A DNA stretch of 64,000 bases from a virus. The translations under genes and the position numbers were made by a program. Every line of letters starts with the position of its first letter. Positions within the stretch are counted from its first letter, which is position 1. A model generated the notes under the pieces. The model was not told the origin of the DNA, did not search any database, and saw nothing but the letters and a program-made list of their open reading frames with translations. This document shows positions 1 through 9,122 of the stretch, one piece after another. The DNA lies in the IMG/VR virus record IMGVR_UViG_3300027917_000021, positions 91,896-155,895 of that record; one strand, written 5' to 3'.

Positions 1-117
1 GAAATTAGTGGCGAAGTTGGAAGATATAAAATTATTTTAGGAAAAAAGAAAGTTCCAAGCAGAGTGAAAGTAAAAATTACTGAATCTGAAACTATAAAAG
101 GTAAGGTAACTAAATGA
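1..117 (+). CDS. 3' end of an unidentified late gene (partial)
   Basis: The window opens inside a reading frame whose last 38 codons are visible, ending at TGA 115-117. That stop overlaps the ATG of the next gene as ATGA, so the two are translationally coupled. The visible residues are lysine-rich and alternate hydrophobic and polar residues like a beta strand. The position ahead of neck and tail genes suggests a virion protein, but the fragment is too short to name. Confidence 0.55.
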   Translation, partial: EISGEVGRYKIILGKKKVPSRVKVKITESETIKGKVTK

Positions 118-881
118 ATTTAAGCATATACAAAGGCAATGATAAAACCTTTGAAATAGAAGTAACAGACCAGGACGATGAAATTATTAATTTGAGTGGT
201 GGACAATTATTTGTAAATGTTACCGATTGGCAGGAAAACTCAAAAATTACAAAATCTAGCACCGACCCGACTCAAATAGAAATAACAGATCCGGAAGCTG
301 GATTAGCACAAATACATTTTGTTCCTACTGACACGTCGTCTCTTGCTTCTGACATTTATGTTGTTTATATTAATTATATTAACTACGAGGGAAAGACTTA
401 TACTATTTCTCAAGGTGAGTTTCAAATCTTAGATTTGGGAACTATCTCTTATATAAGAAACAGAATAAGAAATTTCAATGGAGACAAAGAAGAATTAAAC
501 GTACTTATTAGAGCATTAGAAACAACAGATGAAGAAATGAATGATTACATACAAAAGGCGGTTGATTTGTTTAACAGCCTTGGGTATACAACCTCATATA
601 CTTTATCTGATTATCCTAATAAGGGAAATTTAATAGAGGGCACAGTAATCCAAATTTTGATGGGCAAAGGTATATTATCAGCAAGAAATATGCTTACTTA
701 TCGGGATGAAGGAGGTATAACTGTACAAGATTTTGACACATATGGTCGGTATATTAATTTGTTTAATGTTTATATTAATCGATATATGCAGCAAGCAATG
801 GATATTAAAAGAAGTCTTAATGTAGATGGTGCATATGGAAGCATTGAAAGCCCAATGAATTATGTAGATATCTGGTATTAA
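114..881 (+). CDS. Neck/baseplate-type structural protein with N-terminal beta domain
   Basis: A 255-residue protein. Residues 1-105 are strand-rich and resemble the Ig/BppU-like N-terminal modules found on phage tail proteins; this is judged by pattern only. Residues 115-255 are helical, with repeated short helices of the kind seen in phage neck or connector-type proteins. Its start overlaps the previous stop by four bases and the next gene follows after three bases, so it belongs to the late structural operon. A specific virion position cannot be assigned. Confidence 0.4.
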   Translation: MNLSIYKGNDKTFEIEVTDQDDEIINLSGGQLFVNVTDWQENSKITKSSTDPTQIEITDPEAGLAQIHFVPTDTSSLASDIYVVYINYINYEGKTYTISQGEFQILDLGTISYIRNRIRNFNGDKEELNVLIRALETTDEEMNDYIQKAVDLFNSLGYTTSYTLSDYPNKGNLIEGTVIQILMGKGILSARNMLTYRDEGGITVQDFDTYGRYINLFNVYINRYMQQAMDIKRSLNVDGAYGSIESPMNYVDIWY

Positions 882-884
882 TAA

Positions 885-3374
885 ATGATTACATTAGAAA
901 ATGTTACAGTAGATACTTTAGGACTGGGCAACAGAAGAATACAATGGGAAGTAGTTCCGACACACGAAGATCTTAACCTATTTTTGTTGGATGTATATCG
1001 TGCGGAAGCTCCCGGGGCATTGTCAGAATTTGACCTGGTTGTATCAGGTTTATCTGTTCTCGATGGTACGTATATTGATAGTGGACTGCAAAGAATGGAT
1101 TATTCTACAAACCGACAGATATACTATTACCTAAATGTATTAGACACAGGTACCGCGGAAACATCACTCGAAGGTCCATATGTGATGGAATCTGAGCCGG
1201 ATTATGCTTCTAATGAAATACTTCGTCGCTATGGCATTTTCTTTGACAATCCACGCTATCAGGTTCGTACATTTTATGTATTAAAGAAACGTACCTGGGG
1301 AAATCAATGCTCATGCATCGATGATGTAACACAGGAACCTAGAAACGAAAATTGTACTATATGCTATGGTACAGGTATAGTAGGCGGTTATTTTAATCCA
1401 ATTGCTGTTCGAGGAATGCGTTCAGACAAGCCAAGTCGCCAAATGATAAACCTGTTTGGAGCATGGCAGGACACTAATGTATTTTTCAAACTGGAAAATA
1501 CCGTTAAGGTAATTCCCGGTGATTATATTGTCGACGAACATAATGAAAGATATCTGATCGAAGGGCCTGTAAATCACCTACAAAAGGGTATTTATACCTT
1601 GATGAGTAATGTTCGTGCCAAAACTGTGTCAAAATCAGATCCGATATATCGGTATGGTATGATTGAAGAACTTGGTGGAACCGAGGAAGAGATTATTATA
1701 AGCGGTAATGAAATAGCGGTATTTAATGGGACATCCTCCTATATGGAAATTATAGACAATGATTTATTGTCTTTTTTAAATGGGTCGTTTAGTATTACTG
1801 GATGGTTTGAATTAAATAATGCTCCTCCCGGACCATCAATTTCAGAAACAATAAGTCAAACGGTTTGCGATGATGAAGGTTTATATGAAGCAGAATCCAT
1901 TACTTTATCAAATGGCAATGTTTTTATGGCATATTCAGATTACACAAATATTTATGCTTCCTACAACATTATTACACAAAGTGGAACTGAAGTAACTGGT
2001 CCAATAGTATTGGAAAACACTATGGGCAGTGTATTTAGTGTTACCCAATTAACCAATAATAATATATTTATATGTTATGCATCAGGACCAGACAGTTCAA
2101 AACCTGCCAAGTATGCCTTAGTAGATGAATCTGGAACTTTGCTGGCTGGTCCCATAGCAGTCCCAGGAATTACATATTCCAATTATTTTGGTTGCACTAA
2201 AACAAATAATGGAAATATTTTTGTAGTATATTCAGACCCCGATGATGGAAATAAAGGGAAATTTATAATTTTAGATAATTCAATTAATTTAATTTTTGGC
2301 CCAACTACCTTCCATTCCAATGTAACATATTATCAGAGAGTATCTTTATTACAAAATGGTAATATATTTTTAAGTTATTCTAACCAATCGGATAATCGTG
2401 GAGAATTTGTAATTTATTCTCAAGCCGGAGCACTTATTAAATCTGCTACTATTTTTGAAACAAATCCTGTTTATGATTTATGGAGTTCAATATTAGTAGG
2501 AGGAAATATAATTATAGTATATGGAACTACATCAGATTCATCTGGTAAATTTACCATATATGATGAAAACGGAAATATAATAAAAACCCCAACTACCTTT
2601 GAATCAGGAGGAGCATCTTATTATAATTCTGTAGCGCCTACATTAGATGATCGAGCTGTTATAGTATATCAAAATCCTTCTAGTTATTATACATCATGTG
2701 TAATAGTTGATAGTGAAGGAACCATAACACAAAGTTCTTTTAATATTAATACTAATGAAACTTATGATTCACATATAACTCTGCTTGGAAATGGAAATGT
2801 AATGATACTTTATGATGTGTATGATGGAGTAGATACGGCAATTTTACAAGTTTATGATGTAATAGGACAATATCAACCACTATTAGTGAAAGACGATAAA
2901 TCATTGAATCATGAATGGATATTAGTATATGATAATTCAGGCAACATACATATTCGCATAATTGGTTCAAACAATAATTTTATAGGTAAATATTATAATT
3001 ATCCAATAAATGGAGAACTTCATCATTATGCAATTACATATAATGGTAATAATTCCTCAGACGGAATTAATTTATATATAGATAATAATTTAGTTCAGTC
3101 AATACCAAATAATTTAGGAATATATACACCACCAATTAATACAAGTTTAAATGTGTTTATTGGAAAATGGGCAAATTCTTTTTTTGCTGGAAAAGCACGA
3201 GATATTAAAATATTTAATAAGGCATTATCAAGTGCAGATATAAATCAAGAATATGCCCTGGGAAATTATAGAGTTGGAATAGTTGCAAATTACAAATTAC
3301 ACGAAGACACAAATGATTATGGAAGATATAGTTTACACGGTATAAACACAGATATAATATTTACACAGGAATAA
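885..3374 (+). CDS. Neck-type protein fused to a LamG domain split by a seven-bladed beta-propeller
   Basis: An 829-residue protein. Residues 1-265 look like a phage structural domain and hold a cysteine cluster near residues 142-162 (CSC, then CTICYGTG), a likely metal site. From about residue 275 a LamG/concanavalin-like fold begins (AVFNGTSSYMEI, SFSITGWFEL). It is interrupted at about 312-655 by seven repeats of 45-50 residues, each with an N-G-N-hydrophobic-(2-3)-Y core (for example NGNVFMAYSD, NGNIFVVYSD, NGNIFLSYSN). The LamG pattern then resumes to the C-terminus (DGINLYIDNN, KARDIKIFNKALS). Seven repeats suggest a seven-bladed propeller. Such modules bind carbohydrate or proteins, so this may be a virion surface decoration or receptor-binding module; that role is inference. 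Confidence 0.5.
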   Translation: MITLENVTVDTLGLGNRRIQWEVVPTHEDLNLFLLDVYRAEAPGALSEFDLVVSGLSVLDGTYIDSGLQRMDYSTNRQIYYYLNVLDTGTAETSLEGPYVMESEPDYASNEILRRYGIFFDNPRYQVRTFYVLKKRTWGNQCSCIDDVTQEPRNENCTICYGTGIVGGYFNPIAVRGMRSDKPSRQMINLFGAWQDTNVFFKLENTVKVIPGDYIVDEHNERYLIEGPVNHLQKGIYTLMSNVRAKTVSKSDPIYRYGMIEELGGTEEEIIISGNEIAVFNGTSSYMEIIDNDLLSFLNGSFSITGWFELNNAPPGPSISETISQTVCDDEGLYEAESITLSNGNVFMAYSDYTNIYASYNIITQSGTEVTGPIVLENTMGSVFSVTQLTNNNIFICYASGPDSSKPAKYALVDESGTLLAGPIAVPGITYSNYFGCTKTNNGNIFVVYSDPDDGNKGKFIILDNSINLIFGPTTFHSNVTYYQRVSLLQNGNIFLSYSNQSDNRGEFVIYSQAGALIKSATIFETNPVYDLWSSILVGGNIIIVYGTTSDSSGKFTIYDENGNIIKTPTTFESGGASYYNSVAPTLDDRAVIVYQNPSSYYTSCVIVDSEGTITQSSFNINTNETYDSHITLLGNGNVMILYDVYDGVDTAILQVYDVIGQYQPLLVKDDKSLNHEWILVYDNSGNIHIRIIGSNNNFIGKYYNYPINGELHHYAITYNGNNSSDGINLYIDNNLVQSIPNNLGIYTPPINTSLNVFIGKWANSFFAGKARDIKIFNKALSSADINQEYALGNYRVGIVANYKLHEDTNDYGRYSLHGINTDIIFTQE

Positions 3375-3378
3375 ATCA

Positions 3379-3777
3379 ATGAAATATTTTGAAAAAAATG
3401 CAGATATACAATATGCCTTGAAAGGAATGGTCAAGGGATTTAAAGCTGGAACAATGGATTTAGCTACCGCAGCAGATAGAATTAAGAGGTTAGCTGAAAG
3501 AAAAAAGAATTTAATGCAATATATAGACTTAAATCCAAATGTATTTGATCAAAATCCTGCCATGGTAGATAAAGTACATCGTTATTCTAAAATGCTTGTT
3601 GGAAGTAATATGTTATATAATAAAAGGCAGGTTGACCTACTTAAGTTAGGTGCAGCACCAGTGCATCCTATGCAAGGCACACTGCTGAATGTGCAAACAA
3701 GAGAATCACAAACAAAATACAACTCTAAAGTTTTAGGTAAAAAAAGAGCTGACATTTTAGTACCACTATGGCGTTAA
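3379..3777 (+). CDS. Small basic helical protein of the late operon
   Basis: A 132-residue, lysine- and arginine-rich, mostly helical protein with no recognised family. It sits between the LamG-containing structural gene and the GGDEF gene, overlapping the latter by ten bases. Length, charge and context are compatible with a minor structural or neck-associated protein. No motif supports a function. Confidence 0.4.
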   Translation: MKYFEKNADIQYALKGMVKGFKAGTMDLATAADRIKRLAERKKNLMQYIDLNPNVFDQNPAMVDKVHRYSKMLVGSNMLYNKRQVDLLKLGAAPVHPMQGTLLNVQTRESQTKYNSKVLGKKRADILVPLWR

Positions 3778-5009
3778 AAGAATACATTCTGAATAATTTT
3801 CAATATCTTATAGAAAATAATCCGGATGGTATTGTAATACATTCAGATGGTATCATAAGATATGCAAATAAAAGTATTCTTACTATATTTGGTGCTTCAT
3901 CGGCTGATGAAATTATAGGTAGAAATATTTTTGATTTCATACAACCGGATTATCATGAAGCTGCAAAAATACGTATTGCCAAAGCACTAAACAATATGGA
4001 ACCCGCTCCACTAGCAGAATATGAAGCAATAAAATTAGATGGAGCAAAAATATATATAGAAATACTTTCAATACCTTTTATGAGAGGAGAAGCTAAGGCA
4101 TTACAAGTATTAGTTAAAGATATTTCTGAAAGAAAAAGACAATATAAAGCTTTACAATACTCTGAAGAAAAATTTCGTGCTTTATTTCAAACAGCGCCTG
4201 ACGCAATTTTATTGTCAAATAAAGAAACAAATATTATTTCTTTAAATTCTGCTTTGGAAGATATGTTTGGTTATACTTACGATGAATTAATTGGTAAATC
4301 ATGGATGTTGCTTGTTGCCAAAAGGTTGCGAAATGATCGAATGGAGCGTATAGAATATATAAGAGAAAAACTAAAAGCTGGTGAATTTCTTAAAGAAGAA
4401 GTATATGGAACAACTAAATTTGGCAAAGACATCCCTGTAGAAATAAAAGTTGGGCGATGGCAAATAAATGGTGAACCTTTTTATACTACCATTATAAGAG
4501 ACATATCGGAAAGAAGAGAGTTTGAAGCCAAATTAAAGCAATTAGCTGATATTGACCATCTAACTGGAATATATAATCGTCGTGCCGGTTTAATACTTAC
4601 AGAACAATTGTTAAAAACTTCTAGAAGAACTAACCAACCTATTACTTTATGTTATTTGGATCTCGATAATTTTAAATATGTAAACGATTCACATGGGCAT
4701 GTTGCAGGAGATAAAGTTTTAAATGCTGTAGCGAGTTTAATAAAAGATAATCTTCGTGAATCAGACATATTTTTTAGGCTTGGTGGTGATGAATTTATAA
4801 TTGTCTGGAACAATACATTTCTAGAACAGGGACATCAACAATGGTCCAGAATATTAAATAAATTTAATGAGTGGAATAAAGAAAATTATTCTACTCGATT
4901 GGGGATAAGTGCTGGATTTGTATGTCCAGATCTTAAGAAAGACATAAACATTGATCGTATTATAGATATTGCAGATAAGGAAATGTATAAATCCAAAGGA
5001 AACAAATAA
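3768..5009 (+). CDS. PAS-PAS-GGDEF diguanylate cyclase
   Basis: A 413-residue sensory diguanylate cyclase. Two PAS domains (about 8-118 and 130-245) each end in the DISER linker typical of PAS/PAC modules. The GGDEF domain spans about 255-413, with the intact active-site sequence LGGDEF near residue 339. An RESD sequence lies exactly five residues before it and matches the RxxD inhibitory I-site. The family condenses two GTP into cyclic di-GMP. No transmembrane segment is visible, so the enzyme should be cytoplasmic, or conceivably packaged. It overlaps the previous gene by ten bases and the next start by one, so it is co-expressed with virion genes. Identification is secure; its role in a phage is not. 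Manipulation of host c-di-GMP signalling is the simple inference. Confidence 0.93.
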   Translation: MALKEYILNNFQYLIENNPDGIVIHSDGIIRYANKSILTIFGASSADEIIGRNIFDFIQPDYHEAAKIRIAKALNNMEPAPLAEYEAIKLDGAKIYIEILSIPFMRGEAKALQVLVKDISERKRQYKALQYSEEKFRALFQTAPDAILLSNKETNIISLNSALEDMFGYTYDELIGKSWMLLVAKRLRNDRMERIEYIREKLKAGEFLKEEVYGTTKFGKDIPVEIKVGRWQINGEPFYTTIIRDISERREFEAKLKQLADIDHLTGIYNRRAGLILTEQLLKTSRRTNQPITLCYLDLDNFKYVNDSHGHVAGDKVLNAVASLIKDNLRESDIFFRLGGDEFIIVWNNTFLEQGHQQWSRILNKFNEWNKENYSTRLGISAGFVCPDLKKDINIDRIIDIADKEMYKSKGNK

Positions 5010-6355
5010 TGGAGTATGCACCAGGAATACCTGATAAAAGCTCTAAATCAGTAATACCTTCTTCTCAAGACAAAATATGGTCATATGTAATTCAGTATCA
5101 TATGGCAGATGTTGCTGGGCCACACTATGATTTTAGAATATCTGATGGGGCAGTAGCATACTCTTGGGCAACGAGAGCAGGGTTGCCGAGCTTAGGAGAT
5201 AAGGTACTGTGGATACGACAGCCAGACCATACTCCAGAATATATGTCTTTTTCAGGAGAAATTGCCGATGGATATGGAAAAGGATCAGTTAAAGTCATTG
5301 ATTCAGGCCAGATCCATGTAATTAGTGCAACCCCGGAAAAAATATCATTTAATTTATATAAAGGTGCAGGAACGCAAAAATTTACTCTTGTTTATACAGG
5401 AGGAAATAATTGGTTATGCATGAACACAACGCCAACCAAAGAAACACGCCCAGAAATACCAGAGAAAAAAATACAAGCAAGATCTATTGATCCATCTAAA
5501 ATATCTTTTACAAATTCTAACCAAATTTTAACTGAAAAGATAGATGGGGCTGCCAGTTTATTTGTATTAAGAAAAGGACGACCAGTAGAAGTTTTTAGTT
5601 ATAGGAAAAGCAAGCGAGGTCCGGAACTTATAAATCGGACATATAAATATCCTGATTTATATAATACCATGGTGCCTGAAGAATTAGATAAAACTACTTT
5701 ATGGGGAGAGGCCTATGTTAGTGATGCTGAAGGACGAACACTTCCACACAGAGAAGGTACTGGCCTGCTCAATGCTAATGTGTGGAGAGCAAGAGATGAG
5801 GTAGCTAAAAGACACCTTAAATTCGACAATGTAATATTTAATATTGATAAATACAAAGGTGTGGATTACTCTAAAAAACCATATGGTGAAAAAATAGAGC
5901 TATTGAAAGAGATCCAAAGTAAGCTGCCTCAACTCAAGCTCCCTATTATGGCTGAAACTCCTTTAGAAAAAAGAAGATTATATGATGCTATAAAATCCGG
6001 GAAACACCCTCACACAACAGAAGGGTGGGTTATTTGGGATTTGAATTCAGACCGCCCAATTAAATCTAAATTAAAATTGGATACAGAATTATATGTACAG
6101 GGATATGAAGAAGGCAAAGGAAGATTAGAAGGAAAACTTGGAAAAATTTTGGCAACTCCCGATCCACAAGGAAAGGGCCCTATTACGAGAGTAGGTGGAG
6201 GATTTACAGATTTTGAGCGAGAACAAATCTGGAATAACCGGTTAACATATTTGGGAAAACCGATTACTATAGAATATCAAGAAAAATTACCGTCTGGTAA
6301 ATATAGAATGCCCATTTTTAAAGTATTTCGTACTGCAGAGTTTTGGCCTACCTAA
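5009..6355 (+). CDS. LigD-like phosphoesterase fused to an ATP-dependent DNA ligase-like domain
   Basis: A 448-residue protein. Residues 25-130 match the 3'-phosphoesterase domain of LigD, including the GPHYDFRI segment (H39, D41, R43), a domain that trims 3' ends in bacterial non-homologous end joining. Residues 160-440 resemble a nucleotidyltransferase ligase core: the KxDG motif is EKIDG near K177, and later motifs include LWGEAYV, EGWVIW and the KLKLD stretch. No polymerase/primase domain and no Ku partner is seen nearby. It could seal or repair phage DNA ends, but an RNA substrate is not excluded. Start ATG overlaps the stop of the GGDEF gene. Confidence 0.75.
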   Translation: MEYAPGIPDKSSKSVIPSSQDKIWSYVIQYHMADVAGPHYDFRISDGAVAYSWATRAGLPSLGDKVLWIRQPDHTPEYMSFSGEIADGYGKGSVKVIDSGQIHVISATPEKISFNLYKGAGTQKFTLVYTGGNNWLCMNTTPTKETRPEIPEKKIQARSIDPSKISFTNSNQILTEKIDGAASLFVLRKGRPVEVFSYRKSKRGPELINRTYKYPDLYNTMVPEELDKTTLWGEAYVSDAEGRTLPHREGTGLLNANVWRARDEVAKRHLKFDNVIFNIDKYKGVDYSKKPYGEKIELLKEIQSKLPQLKLPIMAETPLEKRRLYDAIKSGKHPHTTEGWVIWDLNSDRPIKSKLKLDTELYVQGYEEGKGRLEGKLGKILATPDPQGKGPITRVGGGFTDFEREQIWNNRLTYLGKPITIEYQEKLPSGKYRMPIFKVFRTAEFWPT

Positions 6356-6400
6356 TTAAGCAACTTGCCTAAAGCCAATTTTTTGTGTATATTTGTCTTG

Positions 6401-7264
6401 ATGAAAAAAATTTTAATAGTGCTAGGGCATAATCGCCTTACCGGAGTTAATACATGGGCATTTACTCTTGGTGATTTTTTAATAAGAAAAGGATATAGAG
6501 TTGACTTTGAGATAAAAAAAGATTTTGAATATGAACCTAAATTAGAGATAAGTATTCTAAATTCTTTAAATACTCTTAGAACAACTATATATGAAAAAAC
6601 TTTACCAGATTATAATTCATACGATCGTTGTATATTGAATTATAACGTACATCAAAAATTTATGTTACCAGAACAAATAATTTTTGTATCACATGGATCG
6701 ATGTTTGAACCATATACACCCTTTGGCAAGGTTTACGCGCATGTTGCTGTAAGTGAAAGGACAAAAAAAGCTACAAATGCTGATTTAGTTATACATAATG
6801 GTATTGATCTTAATAAATTTAGTATTAAAAGATTTCCAAGGACTCCTCCAACTAAGGCTTTAAACATTTTTCGTGGTATTCCTAATTATAGTATATATCG
6901 GGCGTGTACTAATTTGGGTATAGAATATAGACATGTTGGAGCAGCGTTAAATATTGAAACTGAAATAGTCCCTAATGACATAATTATTGGCTATGGAAGA
7001 TCTGCTTATGAGGGAATGGCTTCTGGTAAAGCAGTATTGGTACATGGCCCATTCGGAACTGATGGTTGGGTAAAACCTGAAAATTTTGAAAAGCTATTGT
7101 ATAGAAATTGTTCAGGTTGGACTGGAGCATACTTTCCAACTCTTCAAGAATTGATGGAACTTATCGATCAATATGATGCTGTAGACGGTAGACATAATAG
7201 GGCATTGGCAGAAAAATATTTATCTGCAGAAACAATGGCTAATAAGTTTGAAGAATTGTTTTGA
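6401..7264 (+). CDS. Glycosyltransferase, GT4-like
   Basis: The ATG at 6401 (MKKILIVLGHNRLTG) is preferred over an upstream TTG at 6365, because it gives the usual first strand of a GT-B fold. Later blocks fit GT4 enzymes: VSHGSMFEPY, VAVSERTKKA and VIHNGIDLNKF mark the interdomain region, and GYGRSAYEGMASGKAVL carries the nucleotide-sugar site with its conserved glutamate. At 288 residues it is shorter than many GT4 enzymes. It may glycosylate a virion protein or a host surface; the neighbouring structural genes favour a virion target, by inference. Confidence 0.72.
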   Translation: MKKILIVLGHNRLTGVNTWAFTLGDFLIRKGYRVDFEIKKDFEYEPKLEISILNSLNTLRTTIYEKTLPDYNSYDRCILNYNVHQKFMLPEQIIFVSHGSMFEPYTPFGKVYAHVAVSERTKKATNADLVIHNGIDLNKFSIKRFPRTPPTKALNIFRGIPNYSIYRACTNLGIEYRHVGAALNIETEIVPNDIIIGYGRSAYEGMASGKAVLVHGPFGTDGWVKPENFEKLLYRNCSGWTGAYFPTLQELMELIDQYDAVDGRHNRALAEKYLSAETMANKFEELF

Positions 7265-7309
7265 TAATTAGTTGTTGACAATTTGAAGTAAAAGGTTTAT
7301 ATTTTCTAT

Positions 7310-7531
7310 ATGCTTAGGCCTGTAATATACCGCGCGACGGAAGGATCAAGTGGTGAAAAGATAGTAGAGATGATAGCACAGAAATTATCTAGACTATCAT
7401 ATAATCTACATTTTGATGCACAGGGAGATGTTGTAACAGTAATATCTATGCAAGCCCCAATGTCGATGTCTGACTATTTTACTAAACGGATGTCACAAAA
7501 GGAAATAAAAGAACTAATTAGGATGCTTTAA
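7310..7531 (+). CDS. Small conserved-looking protein, function unknown
   Basis: A 73-residue protein with an alpha-beta pattern, a methionine-rich middle (MQAPMSMSDYF) and a charged C-terminal helix. Its last base overlaps the ATG of the following tail-completion-like gene, so the two are coupled. No family recognised. Confidence 0.4.
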   Translation: MLRPVIYRATEGSSGEKIVEMIAQKLSRLSYNLHFDAQGDVVTVISMQAPMSMSDYFTKRMSQKEIKELIRML

Positions 7532-8385
7532 TGGGATTTTCTATAGATGCGAAAAGAATATTTATTGGGTTTGCACAGAAATTATTTGCAGAGAATTATG
7601 CACTTACATGGACGTTAGATCCCAAAACTACTGGTATTTTAATAGGAGATAAGCATTTTATTGAAAGTCCTTTGATTGAAATGAAACCGGCTATAATTGT
7701 TAGCCGTGGCCCATTGAGATGGGGACAACATACAATAGACCAGAGAATGAGTTATAGTTTGGCAAACTTAGATAAAAAGTTTTCAGACATAATTTATGGG
7801 ACTATTGTATATAACGTTCTTTCACAGAATGAATTTATAACAGAGCGATTAGCAGATTATCTATTTACAAAATTAACTGGATATAGAGACCAATTTCGTA
7901 GAAATGGCATTAATAATATTATAAATATTGCCATGGGAGATACAGTACTTTTAAAAAACAATACAGAAGTAGAGTTTATAAACGTACCAATATCTGTTAA
8001 TTATGCGATGCAAAGAAATATTGACCTTGTGCATGATACTTTTTCTAGTATGTATATTACCTCAGAAGCACTAGACATAGAAAATGTTGATGGTGCTGAA
8101 CTGGGGGCCGGAATAACAGGAACATATGGAAAAGGTCTTTATATACAGGGTATCGATTATACAATAAGCGGTTCTGATATTCATTTTATAACTATTCCAA
8201 GTGGAGTAAAATTAACATTTGTATATACAGGAAGTACTACATTATCTACTTATTCTGAAGAAATTATTGTACCAACAAATAATCCACTACTCAGTTATGA
8301 TTTGATAGAACCGGTAGACTATATATATCCATTATACTCAGGAATCATTATCTATGACCAACTCTACTCAGGAATATCTAATTAG
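7531..8385 (+). CDS. Possible tail-completion or neck protein
   Basis: A 284-residue protein. Residues 1-165 have the mixed alpha-beta look of phage tail-terminator/neck proteins (helix, then long strands such as PAIIVSRGPLRWG, then FINVPISVNYAM). Residues 175-284 are strand-rich and glycine/threonine-rich and may form an added surface domain. The location just before the sheath gene fits a head-tail joining role, but there is no diagnostic motif. Confidence 0.4.
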   Translation: MGFSIDAKRIFIGFAQKLFAENYALTWTLDPKTTGILIGDKHFIESPLIEMKPAIIVSRGPLRWGQHTIDQRMSYSLANLDKKFSDIIYGTIVYNVLSQNEFITERLADYLFTKLTGYRDQFRRNGINNIINIAMGDTVLLKNNTEVEFINVPISVNYAMQRNIDLVHDTFSSMYITSEALDIENVDGAELGAGITGTYGKGLYIQGIDYTISGSDIHFITIPSGVKLTFVYTGSTTLSTYSEEIIVPTNNPLLSYDLIEPVDYIYPLYSGIIIYDQLYSGISN

Positions 8386-9103
8386 AAGACAAGCTTTTAT
8401 AGACGAACTTGAAAAGTTAGGGGCTGTTGGCTTAATTGGTAGGTTGGTTACAGGACTAATGTCTCAAAGTCCTATAGCAAAAGAACTATTTGGAAAAGCA
8501 TCAAGATTTGCTACACAATATGCTACTAATCTTGGAAGAGAGGGATTTCGACAATCAGGAAAAGTTTTTCAAGAGGGGATGACAGCATTAAAAAGCACAA
8601 CTGGGAAATCAACAATTCGTCCCATGTTTGGAACCTCTAAACAGGTTATGGGCATTAGGGAGTCAAATAAAATTCCGTTTATGAAAGACCCTATCAGATC
8701 AATTGGTCAGTCGGTTCTGAGAGGCGCTGCTAATTTAGTTAATACAGGAAAAACTATTGCTAAGGAAGGCTTTGGAGCCTATTTGAAAAAAGATTTGGCT
8801 AGAACGCAGCTTTTTACTAAAACAATAACCGGTGAGGGTGGAAAAGCATTTGATGTGCTTGCTAAACGATCTGTAACCGGAAGACTGATAAATCCTGTAT
8901 TGGATACAGGAGTTGGTTTTGGAGGTTTAGCTTTAGCCACAAATAAATATGACGAAGCAGGACGTGCACGCAGTTTTGTATCTCGTATTGGTGGCGCAGC
9001 TAAAGAAAGTATTCTTTGGGGACCACTGAGACCATTGGCTATGGCTCATATGACGACCGTAGAATTACCAAAAATGACAAAAGATATAATTAAAGGCTTT
9101 TAA
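8354..9103 (+). CDS. Unknown protein upstream of the tail sheath
   Basis: A 249-residue, basic, alanine/glycine-rich protein starting at an ATG 32 bases inside the preceding gene. It opens with a charged helix (RRQAFIDELEKLG) and continues with amphipathic segments (GRLVTGLMSQ, GAANLVNTG) but no clear membrane span. It ends 19 bases before the sheath ATG, leaving room for that gene's AAGGAG site. Probably virion-associated by context only. Confidence 0.4.
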   Translation: MTNSTQEYLIRRQAFIDELEKLGAVGLIGRLVTGLMSQSPIAKELFGKASRFATQYATNLGREGFRQSGKVFQEGMTALKSTTGKSTIRPMFGTSKQVMGIRESNKIPFMKDPIRSIGQSVLRGAANLVNTGKTIAKEGFGAYLKKDLARTQLFTKTITGEGGKAFDVLAKRSVTGRLINPVLDTGVGFGGLALATNKYDEAGRARSFVSRIGGAAKESILWGPLRPLAMAHMTTVELPKMTKDIIKGF

Positions 9104-9122
9104 CTATTAAGGAGTAATCTTT

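Noticed and set aside
2752-2970. Minus-strand frame inside the propeller coding region
   Set aside because: Shadow of the long plus-strand gene, His/Leu-rich, no start signal.
7531-8385. Firm call as tail terminator
   Set aside because: Position fits, but no sequence motif separates it from other neck proteins, so it is left as possible only.
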